Part shown: one piece after another, positions 7,439-14,702 of the stretch
How the letters are laid out: each line of letters opens with the position of its first letter
How positions within the stretch are numbered: position 1 is the first letter of the stretch
Origin: Pseudomonadota bacterium
GTDB lineage: Bacteria > Pseudomonadota > Gammaproteobacteria > GCA-001735895
Assembly (NCBI GenBank): GCA_022545625.1
Contig: JACZQS010000006.1
Coordinates: 1 to 19,237 of the forward strand
Reading direction: 5' to 3'
DNA: 19,237 nt
Position numbers and translations under genes: made by a program
Notes under the pieces: generated by a model
Told to the model about the DNA's origin: nothing
Databases searched by the model: none
What the model saw: the letters and a program-made list of their open reading frames with translations, nothing else

Positions 7439-8650
7439 ATGGGCGCATTCGAATATCAGGCCTTAGATGCCGAGGGCAAGACTCAAAAGGGTTTAATCGA
7501 GGCCGATACCGCAAAACAGGCCAGGCAACAATTGCGCGGTATGAGTTTAATGCCGTTGAAAATTGGGGAAGTGTCGCAAACGACACTCAACGGAGAAATC
7601 AAATCGAGGGGCGATAAAATTAATGTTGCGACAGTCGCATTAATTACTCGCCAGATAGCAACCCTGGTCAGTGCTGGGCAGCCCGTGGAATCAGCGTATT
7701 ACGCCGTCTCCAGGCAAACACCGAAAAACCGGACTAAACGCGTATTGCTTTCGGTACGCGCCAAGGTTCTGGAGGGTTTTCCGTTGTCTGAGGCGTTGAA
7801 AGAGTTTCCGCGTATTTTTGACTCGATGTACTGCGCTTCAGTACACGCGGGAGAGCAATCGGGCCTGCTCGATGTTGTCATGGAGCGACTCGCTGACTAC
7901 CTGGAAGCAAGACAGGATATACAACGCAAAACCAGCCAGGCGTTGATCTACCCGATCTTGCTGAGTATTGTTGTATTTGCGTTAGTGGCAGGCTTACTCA
8001 CGTTTGTAGTCCCACAGATTGTTCAGGTATTCGAGGGATTTGATCAGGAACTACCATTGATCACCCAGTGGCTTATCGCCATATCCGATTTTTCCAAAGC
8101 CTATGGTCTGCACCTGCTAATTGGACTCGCGGCGATTATCTTGCTTTACCGACAATTGCTAAAAATTGCCTGGTTTAGCCTGTTACGCGATCGCATCCTG
8201 CTCGCCATTCCATTTGTCCGCTACCTGGTCAAGTTATCGAATACGGCACGATTTACCCGTACGATGAGTATCCTGGTATCCAGTGGAGTGACCGCTCTCG
8301 ACTCTATTCGCATATCGGCCGAGGTAATTCTCAGCCAACCAATGAAATCTTCGGTAGTTAGTGCGGCTGACCGGGTCAGGGAGGGTGAGCACATATCAGA
8401 TGCACTCGAGCAAACCGGATACTTCAGTCCAATCGTTCTGCAATTGATCGAAATCGGTGAATCCAGCGGCAAACTGGGTGAAATGCTGGAAAGATCGGCA
8501 AAGGCTGAGGAAAACGAATTCACCGGAATTACCGCAATTTTTATCGGCCTGTTCGAACCGGCAATGATACTGGTAATGGGACTGGTTGTACTGGCGATCG
8601 TGCTGGCTATTCTGCTGCCTATCTTTGATATGAATGATTTACTTCAATAG
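7439..8650 (+). CDS. gspF: Type II secretion system inner-membrane platform protein GspF
   Basis: GspF is the polytopic core of the inner-membrane assembly platform, thought to transmit ATPase motion to the growing pseudopilus. The 403-residue protein has the expected N-terminal block (FEYQALDAEGKTQKGLIEAD) and two tandem GspF cytoplasmic domains at about 68-165 and 270-365. Each has the conserved pattern of LVSAGQPVESA or LVSSGVTALDSIR, then a GE(Q)SG block: HAGEQSGLLD near 137-146 and EIGESSGKLGEML near 338-350. Three membrane helices are visible at about 168-192, 223-243 and 372-395. It sits 15 bp after gspE with no clear Shine-Dalgarno site, so coupling to gspE is likely. Its last 17 bp overlap the rhombosortase gene. 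Confidence 0.97.
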   Translation: MGAFEYQALDAEGKTQKGLIEADTAKQARQQLRGMSLMPLKIGEVSQTTLNGEIKSRGDKINVATVALITRQIATLVSAGQPVESAYYAVSRQTPKNRTKRVLLSVRAKVLEGFPLSEALKEFPRIFDSMYCASVHAGEQSGLLDVVMERLADYLEARQDIQRKTSQALIYPILLSIVVFALVAGLLTFVVPQIVQVFEGFDQELPLITQWLIAISDFSKAYGLHLLIGLAAIILLYRQLLKIAWFSLLRDRILLAIPFVRYLVKLSNTARFTRTMSILVSSGVTALDSIRISAEVILSQPMKSSVVSAADRVREGEHISDALEQTGYFSPIVLQLIEIGESSGKLGEMLERSAKAEENEFTGITAIFIGLFEPAMILVMGLVVLAIVLAILLPIFDMNDLLQ

Positions 8651-9239
8651 GGGATCGACATCGGGATGGATATTTATAGCGCTGATGTTGCTCATCATGG
8701 CGATCTTCCAGCAACTCGATATCCGCGATCTTCGTTACCAGCCCAACTGGTGGATCGAAGCGGAATACTGGCGCAGCTTTACTGCGCACTGGGTCCACGC
8801 CAACGAGAAACACCTTGTCCTCAATGCCGCTGGGTTGATGCTTTGCATGACTATTGCCTCACCAAAATGGTCAGTTTGGAGATGGGTCGTCTATAATATA
8901 GTTCTGGCTCTGGGTATTTCGACGTTATTTACGCTGCGGAATCCGGAATTAAACTGGTACGTCGGATATTCAGGCATCCTGTTCGGTATTTATCTCCTTG
9001 CTGCCATTGATTTATATCGAAGGGATAAGGCTATCGCGCTGTTACTCGGCGCTGCCATGGTATTAAAAGTGGTACTGGAGCAATTCAGCGATATCAGGAC
9101 TGATAGTGGTGACTTAATTGGAATTCCAGTGATTATTGACGCGCATCTATACGGTTTACTGCTAGGATTATCGATTGCACTCGCCCAACGAGTTTATACA
9201 ATATGGTTAGGGCGCGATAATGCCAGTACATGGTCATAA
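8634..9239 (+). CDS. rrtA: Rhombosortase (rhomboid-family GlyGly-CTERM serine protease)
   Basis: A 201-residue polytopic membrane protein of the rhomboid intramembrane protease superfamily. It carries the catalytic serine in GYSGILFG (Ser113) and a histidine in DAHLYG (His171), the Ser-His dyad. The rhomboid H-x4-H-x3-N signature (His55, His60, Asn64) precedes them in AHWVHANEKHLVLNAAG. Length, the HWVH start of this block and the compact six-helix layout fit rhombosortase better than full GlpG-type rhomboids, since no extra N-terminal domain is present. The family is known to act on proteins with a C-terminal Gly-Gly, helix and basic tail (GlyGly-CTERM) that use the T2SS. The ATG lies inside the gspF end, out of frame, with no clear ribosome binding site, which implies coupling to gspF. 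It separates gspF from gspG, an uncommon placement. No GlyGly-CTERM substrate is in this window. Rhomboid identity is very secure; the rhombosortase subtype is slightly less so. Confidence 0.87.
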   Translation: MIYFNRGSTSGWIFIALMLLIMAIFQQLDIRDLRYQPNWWIEAEYWRSFTAHWVHANEKHLVLNAAGLMLCMTIASPKWSVWRWVVYNIVLALGISTLFTLRNPELNWYVGYSGILFGIYLLAAIDLYRRDKAIALLLGAAMVLKVVLEQFSDIRTDSGDLIGIPVIIDAHLYGLLLGLSIALAQRVYTIWLGRDNASTWS

Positions 9240-9279
9240 ATGTCGTAACTGACTTAGGTAAACCGGCAACTGAGATCTT

Positions 9280-9723
9280 ATGAAAATATCGATATCACAG
9301 AAAACCCAAAAGGGGTTCACACTACTGGAGATTATCGTAGTCGTGACGATCATCGCTATCCTGGCCGCTTATATTGCACCCAAGGTTGTCGGTCGAGCCG
9401 GTGACGCAAGAATCAGCAAGGCAAAAAGCGATATTCGGGTACTGGAATCGTCGTTGGAATTGTACAAACTGGATAATTTTACCTATCCGAGCACCGATCA
9501 GGGACTCGCTGCGTTGGTCAGTAAACCAGCGGGGTCGGAACTTAAGCACTGGCGCAGGGGAGGCTATATTAAAAAGCTCAACAAGGACCCCTGGGGGAAC
9601 GATTATCAGTATCAGCAACCCGGCGCAAATGGAGAATTCGATATCTATTCGCTAGGCGCTGATTCAGCTGCAGGAGGCACCGATGAGGCTGCCGATATCG
9701 GTAACTGGAACCTCGATTCCTAG
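9280..9723 (+). CDS. gspG: Major pseudopilin GspG
   Basis: GspG is the main subunit of the periplasmic pseudopilus that pushes substrates through GspD. The 147-residue precursor has a 12-residue leader ending in Gly12, followed by the methylated-Phe core FTLLEIIVVVTIIAILAA with Glu17 as the required +5 residue. The prepilin peptidase GspO would cut after Gly12. The globular part shows the GspG signature TDQGLAALV (62-70), the DPWGNDYQY block (103-111) and the C-terminal calcium-binding loop around LGADSAAGGTDEAADIGNW. It begins 40 bp after the rhombosortase stop and its last 41 bp overlap the start of gspH. It is probably the most abundant product of the operon. Confidence 0.97.
   Translation: MKISISQKTQKGFTLLEIIVVVTIIAILAAYIAPKVVGRAGDARISKAKSDIRVLESSLELYKLDNFTYPSTDQGLAALVSKPAGSELKHWRRGGYIKKLNKDPWGNDYQYQQPGANGEFDIYSLGADSAAGGTDEAADIGNWNLDS
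9672..9677 (+). promoter_or_regulatory. Shine-Dalgarno site of gspH inside gspG
   Basis: A full AGGAGG lies 5 bp before the gspH ATG at 9683 and is itself within the gspG coding sequence. It decides the gspH start, giving a 23-residue prepilin leader, because no in-frame ATG, GTG or TTG lies closer to the cleavage site. It is the strongest ribosome binding site I see in the operon. Confidence 0.7.
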
Positions 9724-10234
9724 GAGCCTGTTCCCCGGTAGTGTACAAGGTTTTACGCTGTGGGAAATCCTTGTCGTGGTCATTATCGTTACGATTAGCG
9801 TCAGCGCGATTTTATTTTCCACTTCCCTCACTCGTGGCTCGGACGACCTGAAAATTCTGGGTAGCGATCTCAGCAAAACTATGCGCCTGCTTTACCAGGA
9901 AGCCATCTTTGAAAACAAAAACTACGCTATTTCAATCAATCACCAGGGCTTCCAGGTGCTCGAATATGATGGCCAGGACTGGGCCGAATCCAGCCAGTCA
10001 TTTTTTCGTAAGGTAAAGCTTAACGAATCCCAGAAATCTCGGCTTTTGATTGAAGACCTGGTAGTTGAATTGATCGATCAAGGCGATCCGGTGCCCCATA
10101 TTTTGATTCTTTCGAGCGGAGAAATGACCCCGTTCGAATGGGAGATTCTCGATACCGATGCCAACACCAGCATCACCATCTTTGGCGACTTTCTGGGCAA
10201 TATACTGGCGACCGACCCGGTGCCCCAGTCATGA
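9683..10234 (+). CDS. gspH: Minor pseudopilin GspH
   Basis: A minor pseudopilin thought to join GspG to the tip complex. The 183-residue precursor carries the prepilin motif QG|FTLWEILVVVIIV, with cleavage after Gly23 and Glu28 at +5, then a hydrophobic helix and a GspH-type beta-rich domain. The later region LSSGEMTPFEWEI (about 144-156) is characteristic of GspH. The leader is long for this family (23 residues), because the gene overlaps gspG by 41 bp. The upstream AGGAGG at 9672-9677 supports that start. Its stop overlaps the gspI start (ATGA). Confidence 0.92.
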   Translation: MRLPISVTGTSIPRSLFPGSVQGFTLWEILVVVIIVTISVSAILFSTSLTRGSDDLKILGSDLSKTMRLLYQEAIFENKNYAISINHQGFQVLEYDGQDWAESSQSFFRKVKLNESQKSRLLIEDLVVELIDQGDPVPHILILSSGEMTPFEWEILDTDANTSITIFGDFLGNILATDPVPQS

Positions 10235-10599
10235 CCCTGTCCAGGCTGAAAGGCTTTACTTTAATCGAGGTCATGTTCGCGCTATTGATCGTCGCCCTGA
10301 CGATGGGCGCCATCGTCGAAACTGGAGGATATTCAGCCAGGAGAACCTTTCAATTAACAGAAAAAACTATCGCCAGCTGGATTGCACAGAACCAGGTTAC
10401 GCTTTATCGCGCAAAAAGAACCTGGACATCTGCGTCGAGTAAATCCGGGTCGGTAGATATGGCCGACAGCGAATGGCAATGGAAAATGAAAATTAGCAAA
10501 ACCGACGAGCCATTACTACGTCGAATCGATGTCGACGTCTATCTGCGCGACGGCTCTGATATCAAGGCCAGCGCGACAGGGTTTATCGGCAAATTGTGA
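10231..10599 (+). CDS. gspI: Minor pseudopilin GspI
   Basis: GspI forms the tip complex of the pseudopilus with GspJ and GspK. I place the start at the ATG in the ATGA overlap with gspH, which gives a short prepilin leader MTLSRLKG|FTLIEVMFALLIV, cleavage after Gly8 and Glu13 at +5. The frame is open further upstream to 10138, but that would put an unrelated basic His-rich segment before the leader and is unlikely. The mature part includes ALTMGAIVETG and a C-terminal domain of the GspI type (WQWKMKISKT, LRRIDVDVYL). Length 122 residues is usual. Its stop codon overlaps the gspJ ATG by one base (TGATG). Confidence 0.93.
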   Translation: MTLSRLKGFTLIEVMFALLIVALTMGAIVETGGYSARRTFQLTEKTIASWIAQNQVTLYRAKRTWTSASSKSGSVDMADSEWQWKMKISKTDEPLLRRIDVDVYLRDGSDIKASATGFIGKL

Positions 10600-11198
10600 T
10601 GCGCAACATTCGTACTAGTGGTTTTACCCTGCTCGAAATGGTTGTCGCAGTCGCAATCTTTGCGATCATGGCGGCTATTGCCTATACCGGCCTGAACCAT
10701 ACGATAAAAATCGGCAAGCAGGTTAGCGAATCGAACCAGCGACTTTCCGAGTTACAGTTTGCACTGTCTTATTTCAGCCGTGACTGGTTACAGGTTTCAT
10801 CCAGAAAAGTGCGTAATCAATATGGAGACGAAGAAAGTAATATTGTCATTGAAGACAATAGCATTAGCTTCACCCGTGGCGGTTGGGCAAATTTATTGCA
10901 GAGAAAACGCAGTAATTTACAACGCGTTCAATACCTGCTGGTCGACAACAAACTGGTAAGGCGACACTGGTTATCGCTGGATCAAGGCATCGGCGAAGAA
11001 CCCTTTGACAGCGTATTGCTACACAATGTCAACGCGCTCGAGGTCCATTTTGTCGACGCTTTAGAAAAGTCGATCGATACCTGGCCTGATGAACTGGTCC
11101 TGGATGAACGCCGGCCAATCGCGTTAAAAATAGGCGTAGATATTAGTCAGTTAGGCAAAACATGGCGTTATCTGGAGATTCCCGATGGCGCACTGTAG
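10599..11198 (+). CDS. gspJ: Minor pseudopilin GspJ
   Basis: GspJ is part of the GspI-J-K tip complex. The prepilin leader is MRNIRTSG|FTLLEMVVAVAIF, cleaved after Gly8 with Glu13 at +5. The mature domain carries the GspJ signature FTRGGWANLLQRKRSNLQRV (20 residues, about 88-107), followed by the VRRHWLSLDQ strand. I use the ATG at 10599 (TGATG overlap with gspI); a GTG one codon earlier at 10596 is also possible and makes no practical difference. At 199 residues it is of normal size. It overlaps gspK by 14 bp. Confidence 0.93.
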   Translation: MRNIRTSGFTLLEMVVAVAIFAIMAAIAYTGLNHTIKIGKQVSESNQRLSELQFALSYFSRDWLQVSSRKVRNQYGDEESNIVIEDNSISFTRGGWANLLQRKRSNLQRVQYLLVDNKLVRRHWLSLDQGIGEEPFDSVLLHNVNALEVHFVDALEKSIDTWPDELVLDERRPIALKIGVDISQLGKTWRYLEIPDGAL

Positions 11199-12072
11199 AT
11201 CTAGCCAGGCCGGGATAGCTTTGCTTTCCGCAATATTGATCACTTTGACCGCCACTGCAATCATCGTTTCGATTAGCCATGAAGAAGCTTTCTCTATTCG
11301 TAAGACTTCTCGAATCTTATTAATGGACCGAGCCAGGTTATATGCGCTGGGTCTGGAAGACTGGGCCCGGATCTTTCTGCAAAAAGATCGTAAAGATACG
11401 GCAATCGATCACCTCGGCGAAGACTGGGCGATAAGCATTCCCGGGTTACCGATCGAAGGGGGTTTATTGTCCGGATTTATCGAAGACGAACAGGCCAAGT
11501 TTAACATCAACAATTTACTCGTATCCGAAGAATGGGTAAACAGATTCAGGCGTTTATGCAATAATCTGGACATTGATACGACCTTTGTCTCAGCCTTGTT
11601 GGACTGGATCGATGAAGACTTTGAAGTTCGCTATCCAGATGGCGCCGAGGAACATTATGATACCTACCGGGTGGCGAATCGGGCGATGGTCGATATTAGC
11701 GAATTATTGCTGGTGAAGCATGTCACAGTAGAAATATTCGATAGTCTAAAACCCTATATCACTGCTTTACCGACCACTACAGACATTAATGTGAATACCA
11801 TATCGGAGACTGTCTTTCTGTCCCTCGGTGAGAACCTGAGTGCAGATTCATTTATTCAAGAAAGAGACAAAGAGGAGTTTAGCAGTATCCAGAATTTCAT
11901 TGAGCGACTGCAAATTCCACTCGAAGAGTCGGGTTTGTCAGTGAGTACGGAATACTTTCACGCCTATGGCCTGGTCAACCAGGGAGACCTGGTGTTCAAC
12001 CTCGATACCTTGCTGCATCGTGATGAAAACGGTACTACTCGCGTGATCAAGCGGACCCTGGGGCAGTTGTAA
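11185..12072 (+). CDS. gspK: Minor pseudopilin GspK (tip subunit)
   Basis: GspK caps the pseudopilus tip; its bulky domain is characteristic. The leader MAHCRSSQAG|IALLSAILITLTATAI cleaves after Gly10. The +5 residue is Ser rather than Glu, which is normal for GspK and distinguishes it from the other pseudopilins. Family blocks visible are DEQAKFNINNLL (about 102-113), LLDWIDEDFEVRYPDGAEEH (about 138-157) and ALPTTTDINVNTISE (about 193-207). The length of 295 residues is a little short for the family. It starts within gspJ and ends in a TAATG overlap with gspL. Confidence 0.94.
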   Translation: MAHCRSSQAGIALLSAILITLTATAIIVSISHEEAFSIRKTSRILLMDRARLYALGLEDWARIFLQKDRKDTAIDHLGEDWAISIPGLPIEGGLLSGFIEDEQAKFNINNLLVSEEWVNRFRRLCNNLDIDTTFVSALLDWIDEDFEVRYPDGAEEHYDTYRVANRAMVDISELLLVKHVTVEIFDSLKPYITALPTTTDINVNTISETVFLSLGENLSADSFIQERDKEEFSSIQNFIERLQIPLEESGLSVSTEYFHAYGLVNQGDLVFNLDTLLHRDENGTTRVIKRTLGQL

Positions 12073-13274
12073 TGTCGAGATTGATCATCCGTTTTCACGA
12101 CTCAAGCCTGGATAATTTAAGCTGGCTTGTCGATCAGTCCGATGATGCCAGCCAGGTTGTAAACTGGCAAACCGGTTCAGGACAGGATTTAGCTGGACTG
12201 GCAAAAGACCACAATACCGTGGTACTGGTAATTGCGCAGCAGGATGTCTATCTAACCGGTTATGAATTACCCGGTACGGCCTCTCGTCAGCTGCTGGCCG
12301 CCGTCGAATATCAAATCGAAGATCAACTGGCACAAGATGTCGAACTCCAGCATTTTGCTCTTGGTGACCAGTCGAGCAATCCAGTAGCGATAGCCGTACT
12401 GGAAAAGACAGTGATGCAAAGATGTATCGACCTGATACAGAAACATGGTTTACAAGTGACCCAGGTAGTACCAGAGATTTTTTTGTGTCCCTGGTCCGGA
12501 AAACTGGGTGAGGTCAATCTGATCACCAGTCATCAAGCTGTAATACTCAGGTATGGCGAATTTCAGGGTATCAAGTGTCGACCTGAACTGTGTGTAGCGA
12601 TGCTGGACCTGATCGCTGCCGAACAGGATATAAAGGTTGTCAATTGTTACCTGCAAGAGCCAGAATCCTTTGAGTCGATAAATATAGGCAAATATCCGGG
12701 GGAATTTAAGCAGCTAAAGCTGGAGCATCTCGATCCCGGTGGTTCCGGGACGATCAATTTATTACAGCGACAATTTCAAATTTCCTCGATCTGGTCAAAG
12801 TTGCTGCGTAGCTGGAAGTGGATACTGGGTCTATTGCTGATTCTGGTTGCGGTCACTGGTTATAACAGGGCGATAGCCTTAAATCAGCTGGAAACCCGGT
12901 TGTCTGATATCAAGGCAGCTCAATATGAACAATTGAAAAACTACCTGCCGGCCAATATAGACCAGTCCGATGACTTGAAAAAGGAATTAATAAATCTGCT
13001 TAAACAAGGTCAGTCCGGGAAAGCAGAAGTTAATTTCCTCGAATTATTACGCCAGTTTACCCAGGCAAAATCTGTCTATTCGTCGATTATTATCAGTAGA
13101 ATTGGGTATCAAAATAAACGTCTAAGTATAGATGTCACCAGCAATCAATTGAACGAATTAGAATCCCTGCTGGAGTCGATCGAGTCTACTGGGCAGGCGG
13201 TAAAAATGGAAAACCTGAATATCAAACCCGGTATTGTTTCAGGCCAATTTGTGCTTGATGGGGCGTCCAGGTGA
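12072..13274 (+). CDS. gspL: Type II secretion system protein GspL
   Basis: GspL recruits the ATPase GspE to the membrane and pairs with GspM. The 400-residue protein has an actin-like cytoplasmic domain (about 1-235) ending in the conserved INLLQRQF block (228-235). One transmembrane helix follows (about 248-266, WKWILGLLLILVAVTGY), then a periplasmic ferredoxin-like domain (about 270-400). This domain order is diagnostic of GspL. It begins with a one-base overlap (TAATG) with gspK and ends in a GTGA overlap with gspM. Confidence 0.94.
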   Translation: MSRLIIRFHDSSLDNLSWLVDQSDDASQVVNWQTGSGQDLAGLAKDHNTVVLVIAQQDVYLTGYELPGTASRQLLAAVEYQIEDQLAQDVELQHFALGDQSSNPVAIAVLEKTVMQRCIDLIQKHGLQVTQVVPEIFLCPWSGKLGEVNLITSHQAVILRYGEFQGIKCRPELCVAMLDLIAAEQDIKVVNCYLQEPESFESINIGKYPGEFKQLKLEHLDPGGSGTINLLQRQFQISSIWSKLLRSWKWILGLLLILVAVTGYNRAIALNQLETRLSDIKAAQYEQLKNYLPANIDQSDDLKKELINLLKQGQSGKAEVNFLELLRQFTQAKSVYSSIIISRIGYQNKRLSIDVTSNQLNELESLLESIESTGQAVKMENLNIKPGIVSGQFVLDGASR

Positions 13275-13747
13275 ATGATTTTCTGTCAAAATTTAGTCCG
13301 CGCGAAAAAACCATAGTCACGTTCGCGGCAATCTCATTGCTCGGCTTGCTCGTCCATGCGCTTATCATAGAACCCTATAATCAGAAGCGACTCGAATTAA
13401 ACGAGGCACTGGAGCAGGGCAAGATCGATTTACTCTGGATGCAAAGTGCAGTGGTTCGCTTGCCGCAAAATAATGGCATAACCAAGGCGTCAATATTTGA
13501 GGGTTCGCTCGCGAATCTAATCGACAAGGAAGTCCGAAGCCAGGATCTAAACTCTTTTTTGGCCCAGATGACGCCGATTAACAATGACGAAATTAGAATT
13601 CGCTATAAAAATATAAACTTCAATCGATTATTAAATTTTATTGCACAGGTCAACAGCCAGGGACTCAAGGTCAAAGATCTGAGAATCAACGCCACCGATA
13701 AGGTTGCCGACGTGGACTGCAGCCTGGTGCTGGAAAAAAACAGTTGA
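13271..13747 (+). CDS. gspM: Type II secretion system protein GspM
   Basis: GspM is a small bitopic protein that binds and stabilises GspL. The 158-residue protein has a short cytoplasmic N-terminus (FSPREKTIVTF), a single membrane helix at about 14-33, a coiled-coil-like stretch (about 35-60) and a periplasmic domain. The initiation codon is GTG at 13271, overlapping the gspL TGA by four bases; the ATG four bases further on is out of frame. Sequence conservation in GspM is always low, but position and topology make the call secure. Confidence 0.88.
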   Translation: MNDFLSKFSPREKTIVTFAAISLLGLLVHALIIEPYNQKRLELNEALEQGKIDLLWMQSAVVRLPQNNGITKASIFEGSLANLIDKEVRSQDLNSFLAQMTPINNDEIRIRYKNINFNRLLNFIAQVNSQGLKVKDLRINATDKVADVDCSLVLEKNS

Positions 13748-13785
13748 ACCGGGAAAGCCTAACCACCATGACCGATCTGAGAATC
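13676..13785 (+). repeat. 12-bp direct repeat pair at the gspM-gspN junction
   Basis: GATCTGAGAATC occurs at 13676-13687, inside gspM (codons for DLRI), and again at 13774-13785, between gspM and gspN. In the second copy it also encodes DLRI, in the short leader reading frame MTDLRIPE. The copies lie 98 bp apart. Confidence 0.5.
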
Positions 13786-13794
13786 CCTGAATGA
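13768..13794 (+). CDS. Possible 8-codon leader peptide (MTDLRIPE) before gspN
   Basis: An ATG at 13768 opens a frame that encodes MTDLRIPE and ends in TGA at 13792-13794, overlapping the gspN ATG (ATGA). It lies in the 43-bp gap between gspM and gspN. The arrangement could couple gspN translation to the leader in the same way as other gsp junctions. GGGAAAG lies upstream (13751-13757), but it is 10 bases from the ATG and not a strong ribosome binding site. It may be chance. Confidence 0.25.
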   Translation: MTDLRIPE

Positions 13795-14564
13795 AAGCAG
13801 TTTGGAAACCCGCCTTGTTTTTCGTGTTATTGCTGATTATTACTCTGTTAATTAATATGCCTGCGCGCCACCTGGTGGCAAGGTTAAAAATTCCTACCGG
13901 GGTCAAGATATCACAATTACAGGGCAGTTTGCTCGAAGGGCAGGTTGGCGTCCTGACTGTCAACCAGCTCATTATTCGAGACCTCAAATATGCAATCGAC
14001 AGCTCCTGCCTGCTAAGCGCGAGCCTGTGTTATCAACTTAGTTTTTCGGGCGGTTCGGTGTTGATTCGGTATATACCGATATCCGGGGCAGTGGAGGTGT
14101 CAGGGCTGGATGTCGAGCTTTCTATGAGCAACCTGAATGTGGGAGCCGATGAATTGTTTTTTAAACCCTCAGGCAGCCTGTATTTGAGTTCGCAAAAGTT
14201 AATATTTGTTCAGGGAAAACTGGCAGATATTGATGCCCTGGTAGTCTGGAAAGAGGCGGGTATAGCGGGTGAAGATATCAACCTCGGGGATTACCAGCTG
14301 AATGTAACGAAAGGTGTCGGCCAATACCAGGTAAACCTGACGGATAAGGGGGCCGTGCTCAATGTCGAAGGCGAGGGAGCGTTGAAAGCCGATGGCAGCT
14401 ATTCACTCAGCATCAATATCAAATCGAGCTCTGGCCTGCAAGCAAGGATTAAAAACGCACTCGAATTAATTGCCCGTAAAAAAAGGCTGAACCAGTACCA
14501 GGTTCGATGGTCAGGAATATCAGATAATAATCTCATATCTTATCTATCTTTTGAGGACCCCTGA
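13791..14564 (+). CDS. gspN: Type II secretion system protein GspN
   Basis: GspN is an accessory T2SS inner-membrane protein present in only some gsp operons; its exact role is not settled. The 257-residue protein has an N-terminal membrane helix (about 7-23, PALFFVLLLIITLLINM) followed by a beta-rich periplasmic domain. An early PTGVKISQLQGSLLEGQVGVL block (about 42-62) is typical of the GspN family. The GspN-like pattern of repeated short strands continues to the C-terminus. It is the last gene of the gsp run and is separated from the ABC exporter by 138 bp containing a hairpin. The ATG start overlaps the end of a possible short leader peptide. Confidence 0.87.
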   Translation: MKAVWKPALFFVLLLIITLLINMPARHLVARLKIPTGVKISQLQGSLLEGQVGVLTVNQLIIRDLKYAIDSSCLLSASLCYQLSFSGGSVLIRYIPISGAVEVSGLDVELSMSNLNVGADELFFKPSGSLYLSSQKLIFVQGKLADIDALVVWKEAGIAGEDINLGDYQLNVTKGVGQYQVNLTDKGAVLNVEGEGALKADGSYSLSINIKSSSGLQARIKNALELIARKKRLNQYQVRWSGISDNNLISYLSFEDP

Positions 14565-14581
14565 AATCAATCCATTATACC

Positions 14582-14603
14582 CGCCTGGCAAACTAGCCAG
14601 GCG
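14582..14603. terminator. Hairpin between gspN and the ABC exporter, without T-run
   Basis: CGCCTGGC (14582-14589) and GCCAGGCG (14596-14603) pair perfectly around a six-base loop, AAACTA. It sits 17 bp after the gspN stop, the position of a terminator. However, no run of T follows on either strand. It may act as an mRNA 3' end stabiliser or weak pause, or end transcription with Rho. Confidence 0.45.
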
Positions 14604-14702
14604 TAACCCAGATTCTGCATAATTTCATGTTAGCCATTAAAATCAGCTGCCTGTTCCATACCAATTCGCTAGCGCATCTAATCCAGGGGGATAATTAGGC
14701 CA

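Noticed and set aside
10138..10230. Upstream extension of gspI to an earlier ATG
   Set aside because: The added residues are His- and Arg-rich, lie out of frame within gspH and would bury the prepilin leader. The ATGA start at 10231 gives a normal 8-residue leader.
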